Shown here one piece after another: positions 27,078 to 35,400 of a stretch of 64,000 nucleotides of DNA. The stretch comes from Nostocoides sp. F2B08. GTDB taxonomy: Bacteria > Actinomycetota > Actinomycetes > Actinomycetales > Dermatophilaceae. The translations under genes and the position numbers were made by a program. The stretch covers positions 372,001 through 436,000 of the forward strand of contig NZ_WESE01000002.1 in NCBI RefSeq assembly GCF_009184895.1, given 5' to 3'. A model generated the notes under the pieces. The model worked only from the letters and a program-made list of their open reading frames with translations. It was not told the origin of the DNA and did not search any database. Within the stretch, counting starts at the first letter, position 1, and each line of letters starts with the position of its first letter.

Positions 27078-28232
27078 ATGATCATCGGCGCCGGATCGCT
27101 CCTCACGGGCACGGCTTCCCTCGGCGCGGGCTGGGTCGAGGTCGCCGGCGACCGGGTCGTGGCGCTCGGCTCGGGCCTGGCGCCGGGTCCGGTGGACCTC
27201 GACCTGTCGAGTGCCACGATCACGCCCGGCTTCGTCGACATGCACGTCCACGGCGGAGGAGGCGGCGCCTTCCCCGAGGCGACCGCCTCCGCCGTCGCCG
27301 CGGCGGTGGGCCTGCACCGCAGGCACGGCACGACGGCGATGATGGCCTCGCTCGTCTCCGAGCACCCGGCCACTCTCCTGCACCAGGTGACGACCCTCGC
27401 CGACCACGTCGAGTCCGGCGACCTGCTCGGGATCCACCTCGAGGGTCCCTGGCTGTCCCCGCAGCGGGGCGGGGCGCACGAGTCGTCCGCTCTGCGCGGT
27501 CCCACCCCTGACGAAGTCGAGACTCTCCTCGCCGCGGCGCGCGGCACGATCCGGATGGTCACCATCGCCCCCGAGCTGCCCGGGGCGATGGACGCCATCC
27601 GCCGGCTGTGCGACGCCGGGGTCGTCGTCGCGATCGGTCACACCGATGCGACCTACGACCAGGCCCGGGCCGCCATCGACGCGGGCGCGACGGTCGCCAC
27701 CCATCTCTTCAACGCCATGCGCCCCGTGCACCACCGCGAGCCCGGCCCGGTCGTCGCCGCCCTGGAGGACCCCCGCGTCACGGTCGAGCTGATCACCGAC
27801 GGCGTCCACCTGCACCCGGCCCTGCACCGGCTCGTCACCGCGGAGGTCGGCGTCGACCGCGTCGCTCTCGTGACCGACGCCATGGCGGCGGCGGGTATGG
27901 CCGACGGTGCCTACACGCTCGGCTCGCTGAACGTCGAGGTCGTCGACGGCGTGGCCCGGCTGGCGGGCAGGGACACCATCGCCGGCAGCACGGCGACCAT
28001 GGCGCTGCTGGTGGCCCAGGCCGTGCACAACTCCCGCGCGGAGCGTGCTGACGCGATGCTCACGGCCGTCCGGCAGGTGACCGTCAACCCGTTGCGCGCC
28101 CTCGGCCTGCCGGCCCCAGGACTGGCGGAGGGTGCACCCGCAGACCTCGTCGTGCTCTCTCCCGACCTCGATGTCGTCGGTGTCATGCGGCAGGGCACCT
28201 GGCTGCGACGACCCGGCTCACCTGGCGACTGA
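27078..28232 (+). CDS. nagA: N-acetylglucosamine-6-phosphate deacetylase
   Basis: 384 residues from ATG 27078. Amidohydrolase fold with FVDMHVHGGGGGAFPE (metal-site HxH), LEGPWLSPQRGGAH, VVAIGHTDATYDQ, ATHLFNAMRPVHHREPG and the catalytic Asp in LVTDAMAAAGM. It removes the acetyl group from GlcNAc-6-P, feeding NagB. Operon order is nagE, nagB, nagA. Confidence 0.93.
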   Translation: MIIGAGSLLTGTASLGAGWVEVAGDRVVALGSGLAPGPVDLDLSSATITPGFVDMHVHGGGGGAFPEATASAVAAAVGLHRRHGTTAMMASLVSEHPATLLHQVTTLADHVESGDLLGIHLEGPWLSPQRGGAHESSALRGPTPDEVETLLAAARGTIRMVTIAPELPGAMDAIRRLCDAGVVVAIGHTDATYDQARAAIDAGATVATHLFNAMRPVHHREPGPVVAALEDPRVTVELITDGVHLHPALHRLVTAEVGVDRVALVTDAMAAAGMADGAYTLGSLNVEVVDGVARLAGRDTIAGSTATMALLVAQAVHNSRAERADAMLTAVRQVTVNPLRALGLPAPGLAEGAPADLVVLSPDLDVVGVMRQGTWLRRPGSPGD

Positions 28233-28296
28233 CCTGCCCTCGCACGAGTACGGTCGGGGCAGGAGCAACGAGGCTCCTCACGACCACGGAGGCACC

Positions 28297-28506
28297 ATGT
28301 CGAACCACGTCTACAACGTCTCGGAGATCGTCGGCAGCTCGCACGACTCCATCGAGGACGCCGTGCAGACCGCGATCGCCGAGGCGAGCCAGACCCTGCG
28401 CAATCTCGACTGGTTCGAGGTCACCGAGATCCGCGGTCACCTCGAGGAGGGGCGGATCGCCCACTGGCAGGTCGGCATCAAGCTGGGCTTCCGGCACGAG
28501 AGCTGA
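28297..28506 (+). CDS. Dodecin family protein
   Basis: 69 residues with the short beta-alpha-beta-beta dodecin pattern: VYNVSEIVGSSHDSIEDAV, then LDWFEVTEIRGHLEEGRI (the conserved Trp for flavin stacking), then WQVGIKLGFRHE. Dodecins form hollow 12-mers that store riboflavin, FMN or CoA. GGAGG lies 4-5 bases before ATG 28297. Monocistronic; converges with arfB. Confidence 0.92.
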   Translation: MSNHVYNVSEIVGSSHDSIEDAVQTAIAEASQTLRNLDWFEVTEIRGHLEEGRIAHWQVGIKLGFRHES

Positions 28507-28532
28507 GCGAGGCGCCTCCTTCACAGCTCCGC

Positions 28533-28970
28533 TCACGGCTCCGAGGACCCGGCCGGACGGCCGCGGCCCTCCTTGAGCCGGCCCCGGCGGCGCTTGTCGT
28601 CCAGACGGCGACGACGAGAGGCCGCCGTCGGCCGGGTCGGTCGTCGCGCCGGACCCGGCGGTGAGCCGGCCTCGCGCAGCAGCTGCGCCATCCGGGCTCG
28701 CGCCGCGCGCCGGTTCGCGAGCTGGCTGCGATGCTCCGACGCCACGACGGTCAGGACGCCGTCGGTCAGGCGACCCGACAGCCGGCGCAGCACCCGCGAC
28801 CGCACCTCCTCGGGGACGCCCGGACTGCCGGCGATGTCATAGCTGAGCTCCACCCGCGAGTCGGTCGTGTTCACGCCCTGGCCGCCGGGGCCGGAGCTCC
28901 GCGAGAAGCGCTCCCGGAGCTCTCCGCCGGGCACGACCCACCGGCGGCTCACGACGAGGTCCTCGGCCAC
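28533..28970 (-). CDS. arfB: Alternative ribosome-rescue factor ArfB (peptidyl-tRNA hydrolase)
   Basis: 145 residues from GTG 28970. The release-factor GGQ motif is [18 protein letters not shown] (near residues 25-42). A basic C-terminal tail ([19 protein letters not shown]) inserts into the empty mRNA channel in the known E. coli homologue. It frees stalled ribosomes on messages without stop codons. The length equals the family norm. GTG is chosen because the longer frame overlaps the sulfurtransferase gene in reverse. Confidence 0.9.
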   Translation of the reverse strand: MAEDLVVSRRWVVPGGELRERFSRSSGPGGQGVNTTDSRVELSYDIAGSPGVPEEVRSRVLRRLSGRLTDGVLTVVASEHRSQLANRRAARARMAQLLREAGSPPGPARRPTRPTAASRRRRLDDKRRRGRLKEGRGRPAGSSEP

Positions 28971-29078
28971 GGCTCCAGTCTCGCCCGTCCGCGGCGCCGA
29001 CGTCGACGCGCCCCGTGTCGTCCTCCCGCGCCAACCCACCCGTGTCGCCCGATATCCGCAGCGGAGTACGGTGGCTGG

Positions 29079-29981
29079 ATGACGGAGAACACCGGCACCG
29101 ACACCAGCACCAAGATCGCCGAGTACGCCCACCCCGAGCGGCTCGTGACCACCGCCTGGCTCGCCGAGCGGATCGAGGCCGGGGAGACCGGTCCGGGGAA
29201 GCAGATCGTCGTCCTGGAGTCCGACGAGGACGTCCTGCTCTACGACATCGGGCACATCCCGACAGCGCTCAAGCTGGACTGGCACCAGGACCTCAACGAC
29301 CCGCTGACCCGCGACTACGTCGACGGCAAGCGCTTCGCCGAGGTGATGACCGAGCGGGGCGTGGCCCGGGACTCGACCGTGGTCATCTACGGCGACAAGA
29401 GCAACTGGTGGGCGGCCTACGCGCTGTGGGTCATGACCCTGTTCGGCCACGAGGATGTCCGACTGCTCGACGGCGGCGGGGCGAAGTGGGTTGCGGAAGG
29501 CCGCGAGGTGACCCGCGAGATTCCGCAGGTTCCTGCGGAGTGGACCACCGCATACCCCCTGGTGGAACGCGACGACGCACCGATCCGCGCGTTCAAGGAC
29601 GACGTGCTCGGCCACCTCGGCAAGCCGCTCGTCGACGTCCGTTCCCCCGGCGAGTTCAGCGGCGAGCTGCTGCACATGCCGGACTACCCGCAGGAGGGCG
29701 CGATGCGCGGCGGGCACATCCCCGGCGCGAAGTCCGTCCCGTGGGCCCGCGCGGCCAACGAGGACGGGACGTTCAAGTCGCGGGCCGAGCTCGAGGCGAT
29801 CTACCTCGACGAGCAGGGCCTGGCTGCTGACGACGAGGTGGTCGCGTACTGCCGGATTGGCGAGCGCAGCAGCCACACGTGGTTCGTGCTCACCCACCTG
29901 CTCGGGTTCGAGAACGTCCGCAACTACGACGGGTCGTGGACCGAGTGGGGCAACTCGGTGCGCGTGCCGATCGAGCGGTGA
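29079..29981 (+). CDS. Thiosulfate sulfurtransferase (two-domain rhodanese)
   Basis: 300 residues, two rhodanese domains (about 15-150 and 175-298). The active Cys258 is in [14 protein letters not shown], the CRIGERS loop of mycobacterial SseA/CysA2-like thiosulfate sulfurtransferases. The N-terminal domain lacks the catalytic Cys ([11 protein letters not shown]), as usual. A TACGGT hexamer ends 6 bases before ATG 29079, so a leaderless start is possible. SufE follows 2 bp after the stop; together they suggest sulfur transfer for Fe-S or thiol metabolism. Confidence 0.92.
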   Translation: MTENTGTDTSTKIAEYAHPERLVTTAWLAERIEAGETGPGKQIVVLESDEDVLLYDIGHIPTALKLDWHQDLNDPLTRDYVDGKRFAEVMTERGVARDSTVVIYGDKSNWWAAYALWVMTLFGHEDVRLLDGGGAKWVAEGREVTREIPQVPAEWTTAYPLVERDDAPIRAFKDDVLGHLGKPLVDVRSPGEFSGELLHMPDYPQEGAMRGGHIPGAKSVPWARAANEDGTFKSRAELEAIYLDEQGLAADDEVVAYCRIGERSSHTWFVLTHLLGFENVRNYDGSWTEWGNSVRVPIER

Positions 29982-29983
29982 CG

Positions 29984-30445
29984 ATGGGTTCGCCGCTCGC
30001 CGAGATCGCCGCCGACTTCCGGGAGGCGGCGCCCCCGGACCGACTCCAGCTGCTGCTCGAGTTCAGCGAGGAGCTGCCCGACCTGCCACCGCGGCTCGCC
30101 GACGCCCCGGAGAAGCTCGAGCAGGTGCACGAGTGCCAGTCACCGCTGTTCCTCGCCGTCGAGGTGGGTGAGGATCCGGGGGTGCCGACCGACGACCAGC
30201 GCGTGTCGCTCTTCTTCTCCGCACCGCCGGAGGCGCCGACGACGCGAGGGTTCGCCGGGATCCTCCACGAGGGTCTGGACGGGCTGACCGTGGCCGAGGT
30301 GCTCGCGACCCCCGACCAGGCGCCGATGGAGTTCGGGCTCGCCGAGGTCGTCTCGCCGCTGCGGATGCGCGGCATGGTCGCCATGCTGAGCCGGATCAAG
30401 CGCCAGGTGCGGCTGCGGACCTCGGCGGAGACGGCCTCGAGCTGA
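29984..30445 (+). CDS. SufE-family sulfur-acceptor protein
   Basis: 153 residues. The sulfur-accepting Cys51 is in VHECQSPLF, the SufE/CsdE motif. RLQLLLEFSEELPDLPPRL is the conserved N-terminal helix. SufE takes persulfide sulfur from the SufS desulfurase; here the gene pairs with a rhodanese, a common actinobacterial arrangement, and may use it as the donor. Start 2 bp after the upstream stop. It converges with the acyl-CoA dehydrogenase gene, 6 bp apart. Confidence 0.9.
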   Translation: MGSPLAEIAADFREAAPPDRLQLLLEFSEELPDLPPRLADAPEKLEQVHECQSPLFLAVEVGEDPGVPTDDQRVSLFFSAPPEAPTTRGFAGILHEGLDGLTVAEVLATPDQAPMEFGLAEVVSPLRMRGMVAMLSRIKRQVRLRTSAETASS

Positions 30446-30451
30446 GGTAGG

Positions 30452-31597
30452 TCAGGCCGGCAGTCCGTCGAGGCGCGCCAGCACCTGGAGCATCACCTCG
30501 TCGGCGCCCCCGCCGATCGAGGCGAGCCGGACGTCGCGGTACAGCCGGGCGGTCCACGTCTCCTCGAGATAGCCCATGCCGCCGTGGAACTGCAGGCAGG
30601 TGTCCGCGACCTCCCGGACCAGCCGACCGGCGGTGAGCTTGGCGACGCTCGCGAGGCGGGTGATGTCCTCGCCCGCCTCGTACGCCTCGCAGACGGCCAG
30701 GTTGTGGCTGCGGAGCAGCTCGACCTGCGCCTGGAGCTCGGCGAGGCGGAAGGTGACGTATTGCTTCGAGGCGAGCGGGCCGCCGAACACCGAGCGCTCG
30801 TGGACGAACGCGCGGGTCCGCTCGAGCGCCTTGTCGCACGTGCCGACCGTGGAGTACGCGGCGAACATCCGCTCGATGATGAACTGCTCCATCTGCTGCT
30901 GGAATCCGCGCCCGATCTCGCCGATGGTGTTCGCGACGGGCACTCGGACCTCGTCGAGGACGAGCTCGGCGGTATCCGAGCTGCGGTTGCCCAGCTTGTC
31001 GAGGGTCCGCGAGACACCGAAGCCCGGGCGGTCGGTCGGCACGATGATCTGCGACATGCCCTTATGGCCGCCCTCGTCGGAGGTGCGGGCGAGCAGGCAG
31101 ACCCAGTCGGCCTGGGTGCCGTTTGTGATGTACATCTTGCGGCCGGTGATGACCCAGTCGTCGCCGTCGCGGACGGCCCGGGTGCGCAGTCGCGACACGT
31201 CGGAGCCGGTGTCTGGCTCGGTGACCGCGATCGAGGTCACCGACTCCCCCGCGATGGCGGGCGCGAGGAACTCCCGCTTCTGCTCCGGGGTGCCGAACCG
31301 GTGCAGCGACGGCGTCGCCATCATCGACTGGACCCCGATGGCCATGCCGACCCCGGCGGAGTCCATCCGGCCGAGCTCCTCGGCCGCCACGAGCTGGTAG
31401 CTGTGGTCGGCTCCCTCGCCGCCGTACTCCGGGTCGTACTCGAGACCGAGCAGGCCGATCGCCGCCGCCTTCGGGAAGAGCTCGTGCGCGGGGAAGCGAC
31501 CAGCCGCCTCCCACTCGTCCGCGTGGGGGTTGACCTCGACGTCGACGAACCTCCTGACGCTGGCCCGGAAGGCGTGGTGGTCCTCGGTCAGTCGCAT
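30452..31597 (-). CDS. Acyl-CoA dehydrogenase
   Basis: 381 residues, normal size. FAD/substrate motifs are IAVTEPDTGSDVSRL, NGTQADWVCLL, LGNRSSDTAELVLDEVRVP and FHGGMGYLEETWTARLYRD. The glutamate following GYLEE lies where the catalytic base of short-chain enzymes sits. It introduces the alpha-beta double bond in an acyl-CoA. Divergent from a six-gene operon that holds a second dehydrogenase and a carboxylase; both sides share an AT-rich palindrome and are probably controlled together. Confidence 0.92.
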   Translation of the reverse strand: MRLTEDHHAFRASVRRFVDVEVNPHADEWEAAGRFPAHELFPKAAAIGLLGLEYDPEYGGEGADHSYQLVAAEELGRMDSAGVGMAIGVQSMMATPSLHRFGTPEQKREFLAPAIAGESVTSIAVTEPDTGSDVSRLRTRAVRDGDDWVITGRKMYITNGTQADWVCLLARTSDEGGHKGMSQIIVPTDRPGFGVSRTLDKLGNRSSDTAELVLDEVRVPVANTIGEIGRGFQQQMEQFIIERMFAAYSTVGTCDKALERTRAFVHERSVFGGPLASKQYVTFRLAELQAQVELLRSHNLAVCEAYEAGEDITRLASVAKLTAGRLVREVADTCLQFHGGMGYLEETWTARLYRDVRLASIGGGADEVMLQVLARLDGLPA

Positions 31598-31621
31598 ACA
31601 GGGACGCTAGGGCGCTGATGT

Positions 31622-31649
31622 GAAAAAAGCAATCATGCTTGCTTTTTTC
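31622..31649. promoter_or_regulatory. Perfect palindrome between divergent acyl-CoA genes, likely TetR operator
   Basis: GAAAAAAGCAA and TTGCTTTTTTC (11-bp arms at 31622-31632 and 31639-31649) around TCATGC. It sits in the middle of the 76-bp gap between the dehydrogenase and the TIGR03084-like gene. Size and symmetry fit a TetR dimer, and a TetR gene ends the operon. The A/T runs also suggest promoter elements. Confidence 0.72.
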
Positions 31650-31673
31650 GAGACGTCCTGCCAGCCTCGCTCC

Positions 31674-32477
31674 ATGAGCGAGACGGCATCGGGCACAGGC
31701 ACACCGCGTGCGACGGCGACCGCCTTCGTCGAGGAGTGCGAGGACCTCGACGCGCTCGTGGCCGACCTGTCTGCCTCCGACTGGGCGCGCGAGACCCCGG
31801 CCGTGGGCTGGACGATCGCGCACCAGATCGCGCACCTCGCGTGGACCGACGAGGTCGCCCTGCTCAGCGCGACCGACCCGGAGGGCTTCGCCGATGTCGC
31901 CGCCGAGGCCGCGCAGGATCCCCTCGGCTATGTCGACCGGCAGGCCGAGGCACGGGCCGCTCTGCCCCCGGCCGAGCTGCTCGCCGGCTGGCGAGACGGT
32001 CGCCGGCGCCTCGCCGACGTCCTCGACTTGGTGGACCCGGACGTCAGGCTGGACTGGTTCGGGCCGCCGATGAAGCCGCGCTCGATGGCCACGGCCCGCC
32101 TCATGGAGACCTGGGCCCACGGCCAGGATGTCGCGGACACGCTCGACGTCAGCCGGACCCCGACCGACCGGCTACACGACATCTGTCACCTCGGGGTCCG
32201 GACCCGCGACTGGGGCTACCTCATCAACGGCAAGGAGGCGCCGGCCGGGGAGTTCCGCATCGAGCTCACCTCGCCCTCGGGGGCGGTCTGGACGTGGGGT
32301 CCAGAGGCCACGGACGGCGCGGCGGGCACGGTCACCGGATCCGCGTTGGACTTCTGCCTCGTCGTCACCCAGCGCCGCGACGTCGCCCGAACGGACCTGC
32401 GGAGCACCGGTGCGGCGACCGAGTGGCTCACCTTCGCCCAGGCCTTCGCCGGGGCACCGAAGGGTATGCGCGGGTGA
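31674..32477 (+). CDS. TIGR03084-like DinB/mycothiol-dependent-type protein
   Basis: 267 residues from ATG 31674. N-terminal DinB-like four-helix bundle with WTIAHQIAHLAWTDE (His pair near 45-49) and METWAHGQDVADTLD (His near 145), the three metal ligands of the maleylpyruvate isomerase N-terminal family. The C-terminal part (WTWGPEATDGAAGTVTGSALDFCLVVTQRRD) matches the SCP-like half of TIGR03084 proteins. Function unknown, probably thiol-dependent. The stop overlaps the GTG of the AtuA-like gene (GTGA). First gene of the operon. Confidence 0.78.
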   Translation: MSETASGTGTPRATATAFVEECEDLDALVADLSASDWARETPAVGWTIAHQIAHLAWTDEVALLSATDPEGFADVAAEAAQDPLGYVDRQAEARAALPPAELLAGWRDGRRRLADVLDLVDPDVRLDWFGPPMKPRSMATARLMETWAHGQDVADTLDVSRTPTDRLHDICHLGVRTRDWGYLINGKEAPAGEFRIELTSPSGAVWTWGPEATDGAAGTVTGSALDFCLVVTQRRDVARTDLRSTGAATEWLTFAQAFAGAPKGMRG

Positions 32478-34234
32478 GCGCCCCCTCGAACGGAACCGCG
32501 GTCGGGCGGGACCCCGAGCTGCTGCGCATCGGGAACTGCTCCGGCTTCTACGGCGACCGTCTCTCCGCGATGCGTGAGATGCTCACCGGCGGGGAGCTCG
32601 ACGTCCTCACCGGGGACTGGCTGGCCGAGCTCACGATGCTCATCCTGCTCCGCGACCGGCTCAAGGATCCGGACACCGGATACGCCAAGACCTTCCTGCG
32701 TCAGCTCGAGGACTGCCTCGGACTCGCTCTCGACCAAGGGGTGACCATCGTCGCCAACGCGGGCGGGGTGAACACTCCCGGTCTCGTGGCGGCGATCCGC
32801 ACGATGGCCGCAGCCCAGGGGCGGGAGCCGACCGTCGCATACGTGCGGGGGGACGACGTGGGCGCGCGGGCCGGCGAGCTCGGTCTCGGGTCCCCGCTCG
32901 GAGCGCACGCCTACCTCGGCGCATTCGGGATCGCGCGGGCGGTCGCCTCGGGGGCGGATATCGTCGTCACCGGCCGGGTGACCGACGCCTCGGTCGTCCT
33001 CGGCCCCGCGATCGCGCACTTCGCCTGGACCCGGGAGGACCTCGACGCGCTCGCCGGCTGCACGGTGGCCGGGCACGTCATCGAGTGCGGGGCACAGGCG
33101 ACGGGCGGCAACTACCCGTTCTTCACCGAGGTCGCCGACCTCGTCCACCCCGGCTTCCCGCTGGCCGAGATCCGTCGCGACGGCTCGAGCGTCATCACCA
33201 AGCACCCCGGCACCGCCGGCCTCGTCACCGTCGACACGGTCACCGCGCAGCTGCTCTACGAGGTGGGCGACGGCCGGTATGCGGGGCCGGACGTCACGAC
33301 CCGGCTCGACACCGTGCGCCTCACCGAGGACGGGCCCGACCGCGTGCTCATCTCCGGGGTGCAGGGGGAGGCGCCGCCGCCGGAGCTCAAGGTCTCGTGC
33401 ACGTCCTTCGGCGGCTTCCGCAACGAGGTGACGATGGTCCTCACCGGCCTGGACATCGAGGCCAAGGCGGACCTGTTCCGGCGGCAGTTCGAGGACGCGC
33501 TCACGACCTCCCCGGCCGAGGTCACGTGGACACTGGCCCGGACCGACCGTCCGGACGCCCCCACTCAGCAGCAGGCGGCCGCCCTCCTCACCGTCGTGGG
33601 CCGCGACCCGGACGCGAACGTCGTCGGTCGGGCCTTCGCAAACGCAGCGGTCGAGGTGGCACTGGGCTCCTACCCCGGCTGCCACCCGACCGCTCCGCCC
33701 GCGGCGGGGTCCCCCTACGGCGTCTTCACGCCGCGGTTCGTCCCGCAGGAGGCTCCGGCGCACGAGGTCGTCCTCGACCACGGGACGGTGGAGCGCGTCG
33801 AGCCGCCCACGGTCACGGCGACGCTGCAGCCGTTGCGCGGTCCGGGCCCCGAGGAGACCGGCGACCTCGGCCCGACCCGGCGGCTCCCACTCGGCGCGGT
33901 CGCCGGCGCTCGGGCCGGCGACAAGGGTGGACACGTCAACGTCGGCGTCTGGGTGCGCGACGAGCGGGCCTGGCCGTGGCTGTCGGCCCTGCTCACCGAG
34001 GACCGGGTGCGCGAGCTGCTCCCCGACACGGCCGGGCTCGACCTCGAGATCACGCGCCTGCCGAACCTGTGCGCCGTGAACATCGTCGTCCGCGACCTGC
34101 TCGGACTCGGCGTCGCCTACAACGCTCGCTTCGACCCCCAGGGCAAGGGGGTCGGCGAGTGGCTGCGCTCGCGCCACGTCGACATCCCCGAGGCACTGCT
34201 GACCTCGACACCGCCCTCCGGAGAGAACCGATGA
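32474..34234 (+). CDS. AtuA-like protein (DUF1446), acyclic terpene utilisation family
   Basis: 586 residues from GTG 32474 (GTGA overlap). The N-terminal DUF1446 block covers about 10-450: RIGNCSGFYGDRLSAM, LTGDWLAELTMLIL, NAGGVNTPGLVAAI, VTGRVTDASVVLGPA and ECGAQATGGNYPFF. A C-terminal AtuA-like ferredoxin-fold block (about 480-580) contains AGDKGGHVNVGVWVRD. AtuA is encoded with geranyl-CoA carboxylase in Pseudomonas citronellol catabolism; its reaction is not established. Here it again sits with a carboxylase and a dehydrogenase, supporting a branched or isoprenoid acyl-CoA pathway. Confidence 0.83.
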   Translation: MSAPSNGTAVGRDPELLRIGNCSGFYGDRLSAMREMLTGGELDVLTGDWLAELTMLILLRDRLKDPDTGYAKTFLRQLEDCLGLALDQGVTIVANAGGVNTPGLVAAIRTMAAAQGREPTVAYVRGDDVGARAGELGLGSPLGAHAYLGAFGIARAVASGADIVVTGRVTDASVVLGPAIAHFAWTREDLDALAGCTVAGHVIECGAQATGGNYPFFTEVADLVHPGFPLAEIRRDGSSVITKHPGTAGLVTVDTVTAQLLYEVGDGRYAGPDVTTRLDTVRLTEDGPDRVLISGVQGEAPPPELKVSCTSFGGFRNEVTMVLTGLDIEAKADLFRRQFEDALTTSPAEVTWTLARTDRPDAPTQQQAAALLTVVGRDPDANVVGRAFANAAVEVALGSYPGCHPTAPPAAGSPYGVFTPRFVPQEAPAHEVVLDHGTVERVEPPTVTATLQPLRGPGPEETGDLGPTRRLPLGAVAGARAGDKGGHVNVGVWVRDERAWPWLSALLTEDRVRELLPDTAGLDLEITRLPNLCAVNIVVRDLLGLGVAYNARFDPQGKGVGEWLRSRHVDIPEALLTSTPPSGENR

Positions 34235-35400
34235 GTCACGCCGACTGGACCACCGACGAGCTGCGGGCGCTGCGCGCCACGACCACCGCCTTCGTCGACA
34301 AGGAGGTCCTCCCCCACCAGGACGGATGGGAGGAGGCCGGTGAGCTGCCGCGCGCACTGCACCTCGCCGCCGGGCGGCTCGGCCTGATCGGCGTCGCCTT
34401 CCCGGAGTCCGCCGGTGGGGGCGGCGGAGGCCAGCGGGCGGCGGTGACCGTCGCCGAGGCACTGCACGAAGCGGGCGCGGCGGCCGGTGTCTATGCCTCG
34501 CTCTTCACGGCCGGGATCGCGTGTCCGCACATCGTCGCCGCGGGCGACAAGACGCAGATCGACCGGTGGGTCGCGCCCACCCTCGCCGGCGAGCTGATCG
34601 GCGCGCTCGGAATCACCGAGCCGGGTGGCGGCTCCGACGTCGGAGGCCTGCGCACGACCGCGCGCCGCGATGGCGACCACTACGTCGTGGGCGGATCCAA
34701 GACCTTCATCACCTCCGGGGTGCGCGCCGACTTCGTGACGACAGCGGTCCGCACCGGCGGGGGGGAGCTGCGCGGCGCCCGCGGCCTCTCCCTCCTCGTC
34801 ATCGAACGGGACACCCCGGGGTTCGAGGTCTCGCGACGGCTCGCCAAGATGGGCTGGCGCTGTTCGGACACCGCCGAGCTGTCCTTCACCGACGTCCGGG
34901 TGCCGGTCGAGAACCTCGTCGGCCCCGAGAACGCCGGCTTCCTCCTCATCGGCCGCGCTTTCCTCAGCGAGCGCATCGCCCTCGCCGTCCAGGCGTACTC
35001 CCAGGCCCAACGCTGCCTCGACCTCGCGACCGCGTGGTGTCGCGACCGCACGACCTTCGGTGCGCCGCTGATCTCCCGGCAGGGGGTGCAGACGACCCTC
35101 GTCGAGATGGCCCGCCGCATCGACGTGGCCCGCACCTACACCCGGGCGGTCGTCGACCGCTACGAGGACGGGGAGGAGCTCGCCGACCTCATTCCGCAGG
35201 TGTGCTTCGCCAAGAACACCGCGACCGAGACCGGCGAGTGGGTCGCCCACCAGGCCGTGCAGCTCTTCGGCGGCCTGGGCTACATGGCCGAGAGCGAGGT
35301 CGAGCGGCAGTACCGCGACATCCGCATCCTCGGCATCGGCGGTGGGACCGTCGAGATCCTCAACGACATGGCCGCACGACGACTGGGACTGACCGCATGA
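34231..35400 (+). CDS. Acyl-CoA dehydrogenase (operon copy)
   Basis: 389 residues. Motifs: LGITEPGGGSDVGGLRTTA, FITSGVRADFVTTAV, MGWRCSDTAELSFTDVRVP and QLFGGLGYMAESEVERQYRD, with Glu in YMAESE near the usual base position. ATGA overlap with the AtuA-like gene and again with the carboxylase gene. In Liu/Atu pathways the dehydrogenase makes the alpha,beta-unsaturated acyl-CoA that the biotin carboxylase then uses; the gene order here fits that logic. Confidence 0.9.
   Translation: MSHADWTTDELRALRATTTAFVDKEVLPHQDGWEEAGELPRALHLAAGRLGLIGVAFPESAGGGGGGQRAAVTVAEALHEAGAAAGVYASLFTAGIACPHIVAAGDKTQIDRWVAPTLAGELIGALGITEPGGGSDVGGLRTTARRDGDHYVVGGSKTFITSGVRADFVTTAVRTGGGELRGARGLSLLVIERDTPGFEVSRRLAKMGWRCSDTAELSFTDVRVPVENLVGPENAGFLLIGRAFLSERIALAVQAYSQAQRCLDLATAWCRDRTTFGAPLISRQGVQTTLVEMARRIDVARTYTRAVVDRYEDGEELADLIPQVCFAKNTATETGEWVAHQAVQLFGGLGYMAESEVERQYRDIRILGIGGGTVEILNDMAARRLGLTA

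Noticed and set aside
32216-34462. Long minus-strand open frame opposite the AtuA-like gene
   Set aside because: Low-complexity Arg/Gly/Glu translation without recognisable motifs; the plus-strand gene is well supported.
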